Below, piece after piece: positions 5,692 through 7,490 of a stretch of DNA of 7,490 nt (positions within the stretch are counted from its first letter, which is position 1; each line of letters opens with the position of its first letter). The translations under genes were made by a program, and so were the position numbers. The notes below the pieces were generated by a model. It was not told where the DNA came from and ran no database searches. It saw nothing but the letters and a program-made list of their open reading frames with translations. This DNA comes from Bacillota bacterium. Its GTDB lineage: Bacteria; Bacillota; Clostridia; Lachnospirales; Lachnospiraceae. The stretch lies in contig JAEZFH010000104.1 of assembly GCA_023437885.1 (NCBI GenBank), forward strand, positions 1 through 7,490, read 5' to 3'.

Positions 5692-6738
5692 ATGAAAGTG
5701 ACAATCGATGATGTTGTTAGAAAGTGCGGACTGTCCTATGTTACGGTATCAAGGGTAATCAGCAACTCCCCCAACGTCAGGGAAAGCAATCGGAGAAAGG
5801 TACTGGAGGCCATTGAAAAGCTGGGCTATATTCCAAGTGCCGCCGCAAGAACCCTTGCTACAGGCAAGACCTATGTGATTGCAATGTTTATCTCAAGTCT
5901 GGGTGATGATTACATGAACAGCATTATGAAAGAGGTTAATGAACAGCTGTTAAGCAGAGGGTATCTGCTGACCTTATCGATGTGTGATGAGAAGGATGAC
6001 CCGGCGAATACCTCCTTTCTCAGCCAGAACCGGGTGGATGGGGCAATCTTGATGGTTCCGAACCGGGAGAAATATTATATCGATATATTCAAATCCAAGA
6101 AAATTCCCTTTGTAGTAATTGACAACCAGACCATAAATGAGGATATCCCCTCGATACTGTCGGATAATATTGCCGGAGGTTATATGGCAACCAGGCATTT
6201 GATTGATCTGGGACATACAAGCATCGGTTTCATCGGAGCCAGTGCCGGCAGTTTATCCACCATGGAGAGGCAGCTCGGAGCCAATAAGGCTTTGGCGGAG
6301 GCCTCCCTGGCCCCTTTTGCCATAGAGAACGGAGTCTATGATCAGCCGACAGGATACCGTACCATTATGGAATGGAGCCGGGAGAAAGGACTGCCCAGCG
6401 CGGTATTTGCCTTTGATGACCACATTGCGGTCGGAGCCATTAATGCGATAAAGGATCTCGGGCTGAATGTGCCGAAGGATATCTCGGTGTGCGGTTACGA
6501 TGACAGCCAGTTGTCCAGTGACTATGTACCCCAAATTACCTCGGTGCGCCAGGCAGCGGGAGAGATGGCACTCAGTGCCGCCAACCGGCTGTTGGCATTA
6601 ATTGATCATCAGGAGGCTGCATCCTATGCCATGAGATTTCCTCCCAAGCTGATGATTAAAGATTCCACAGCAACCTATATCAACAAGTCAATTACAGACA
6701 AAACCTTTGGGAAAGCGAAGATTTCCGAATGTAATTGA
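5692..6738 (+). CDS. LacI/GalR-family transcriptional regulator
   Basis: Cytoplasmic sugar-responsive DNA-binding regulator, 348 residues, usual for the family. The N-terminal helix-turn-helix spans about 4-23 (TIDDVVRKCGLSYVTVSRVI), and NVRESNRRKVLEAIEKLGY completes the DNA-binding domain. The hinge SAAARTLATGKT (49-60) keeps a Leu (55) at the position of the minor-groove-intercalating leucine of LacI. The rest is a periplasmic-binding-protein-like effector domain with SDNIAGGYMATRHLIDLGH near 157-175, FDDHIAVGA near 241-249 and CGYDDSQLSSDYVPQITSVRQ near 267-287. ATG 5692 is chosen because GGAG (5682-5685) lies 6 bases before it; in-frame ATGs at 5680 and 5686 would add MEMH without a ribosome site. 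The GH4 gene follows 22 bases after the stop, so it is the probable co-transcribed target. Effector unknown; repression with autoregulation is inferred from the repeats upstream. Confidence 0.92.
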   Translation: MKVTIDDVVRKCGLSYVTVSRVISNSPNVRESNRRKVLEAIEKLGYIPSAAARTLATGKTYVIAMFISSLGDDYMNSIMKEVNEQLLSRGYLLTLSMCDEKDDPANTSFLSQNRVDGAILMVPNREKYYIDIFKSKKIPFVVIDNQTINEDIPSILSDNIAGGYMATRHLIDLGHTSIGFIGASAGSLSTMERQLGANKALAEASLAPFAIENGVYDQPTGYRTIMEWSREKGLPSAVFAFDDHIAVGAINAIKDLGLNVPKDISVCGYDDSQLSSDYVPQITSVRQAAGEMALSAANRLLALIDHQEAASYAMRFPPKLMIKDSTATYINKSITDKTFGKAKISECN

Positions 6739-6760
6739 CTTTTATGAAAGGAGTAACCCT

Positions 6761-7490
6761 ATGAAAAAACTGAAAATTGCTATTATAGGTGCAGGAAGCA
6801 CCTATACCCCGGAACTGATTGAGGGATTAATTAACCGCAACGCCGTTCTGCCTGTGACCGAGCTGACATTGATGGATATTGATGAAAGAAAGCTGGACAT
6901 TGTCGGCGGATTAGGCAGAAGAATGGTGGAGAAAGCCGGCCTTGAGCTGAAGTTTCAATTGACGATGGATTTAACCGAGGCGTTAAAGGATGCGGATTTT
7001 GTTCTGTCCCAGATCAGGGTCGGCAAATTAGCCTGCAGAATTCTGGATGAGAAGATCCCGGTCAAGTATGGCTTAATCGGTCAGGAAACTACCGGAATCG
7101 GCGGCTTCTTCAAGGCGCTGCGCACAATTCCGGTAATGCTTGAGATTACAAGACAGATGGAGGTGCTATGCCCCGACGCATGGCTGATTAATTTCTCCAA
7201 TCCCTCCGGTATTCTGGCCCAGGCGTTACAAAACCATACTAAAATTAAAACCCTCGGCTTATGCAATGTACCGATCAATATGTTTGCCGGTGTGGAGGAA
7301 GCCTTGGGCAAGAGCGATCTGGAGATAGAATATGTGGGATTAAACCATCTGAGCTTTATCACAGGAATTAAGAGCGAAGGGAAGGATATGCTGCAGGAAG
7401 CACTTTCCCAGGGAGTTCACGGCCATGGAATGAAGAACATTCCGCTGCAGGGCTTCTCCCAGGAGCTTATCCAAACCATTGGCGCAATTC
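6761..7490 (+). CDS. Glycoside hydrolase family 4, probable 6-phospho-beta-glucosidase (3' end outside window)
   Basis: NAD- and divalent-metal-dependent hydrolase of phosphorylated disaccharides in the cytoplasm. Only the first 243 residues are present; the frame is open to the right edge, so roughly half to two thirds of a typical 420-450 residue protein is seen. The dinucleotide-binding start is KIAIIGAGSTYTPELIEGL (4-22). QIRVGKLACRILDEKIPVKYG and IGQETTGIGGFFKALRTIP (about 84-124) are strong GH4 signatures, as is NFSNPSG (144-150). The metal-site motif CNVP (168-171) and GLNH (193-196) supply the expected Cys168 and His196 ligands. GH4 members with CNxP act on 6-phospho-beta-glucosides, whereas 6-phospho-alpha-glucosidases carry CDMP, so a beta-linked substrate is favoured. 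AAAGGAG (6747-6753) lies 7 bases before ATG 6761. A PTS or sugar kinase that would supply the phosphorylated substrate is not in the window and may lie downstream. Confidence 0.9.
   Translation, partial: MKKLKIAIIGAGSTYTPELIEGLINRNAVLPVTELTLMDIDERKLDIVGGLGRRMVEKAGLELKFQLTMDLTEALKDADFVLSQIRVGKLACRILDEKIPVKYGLIGQETTGIGGFFKALRTIPVMLEITRQMEVLCPDAWLINFSNPSGILAQALQNHTKIKTLGLCNVPINMFAGVEEALGKSDLEIEYVGLNHLSFITGIKSEGKDMLQEALSQGVHGHGMKNIPLQGFSQELIQTIGAI

Noticed and set aside
7081..7362. 93-codon minus-strand frame inside the GH4 gene
   Set aside because: Shadow of the GH4 frame, which carries unmistakable family motifs on the + strand.

Overview
The window reads as a carbohydrate-utilisation locus of a low-to-mid GC Gram-positive anaerobe, most likely a Clostridia/Lachnospiraceae-type Firmicute. 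The basis is strong AGGAGG-type ribosome binding sites before almost every gene, tight + strand operons, AT-rich intergenic DNA, a lipobox-anchored solute-binding protein, and a CUT1 ABC importer without its own ATPase (such systems in Firmicutes usually borrow a shared MsmX/MsmK-type ATPase). No species can be named from the sequence.

Layout: 1-314 is a non-coding leader with a LacI/CcpA-type operator-like site, a GC-rich hairpin and a probable promoter. 315-5183 is one operon: sugar-binding lipoprotein, intercistronic hairpin, two MalF/MalG-type permeases, and a family GH66 (dextranase-like) enzyme with no signal peptide. A convincing Rho-independent terminator lies at 5217-5272. The remaining gap up to 5691 (about 420 bp) is AT-rich and holds an A-rich tandem repeat, a second terminator-like structure, two perfect 13-bp palindromes, a 21-bp direct repeat and a sigma-A-like promoter. 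5692-7490 is a second operon: a LacI-family regulator and, 22 bp later, a GH4 6-phospho-glycosidase that runs off the right edge.

Working together (inference): operon 1 looks like an import-then-digest system, in which the lipoprotein captures an oligosaccharide, the permeases import it, and the cytoplasmic GH66 enzyme cleaves it. GH66 members act on alpha-1,6-glucan, so isomalto-oligosaccharides or cyclic isomaltooligosaccharides are the likely substrates. Operon 2 carries the CNVP signature of 6-phospho-beta-glucosidases, so it probably serves a different, phosphorylated beta-linked sugar. The lacI control region carries enough repeated and palindromic sequence to suggest autoregulation, possibly with DNA looping. 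The lacI direct-repeat motif was not found in front of operon 1, so the two operons may be regulated independently.

No mobile element, CRISPR array, tRNA or rRNA was recognised. Nothing here is an obviously new system; the most distinctive points are the intracellular GH66 coupled to an importer, the crowded lacI control region, and a hairpin covering the first start codon of the first permease.
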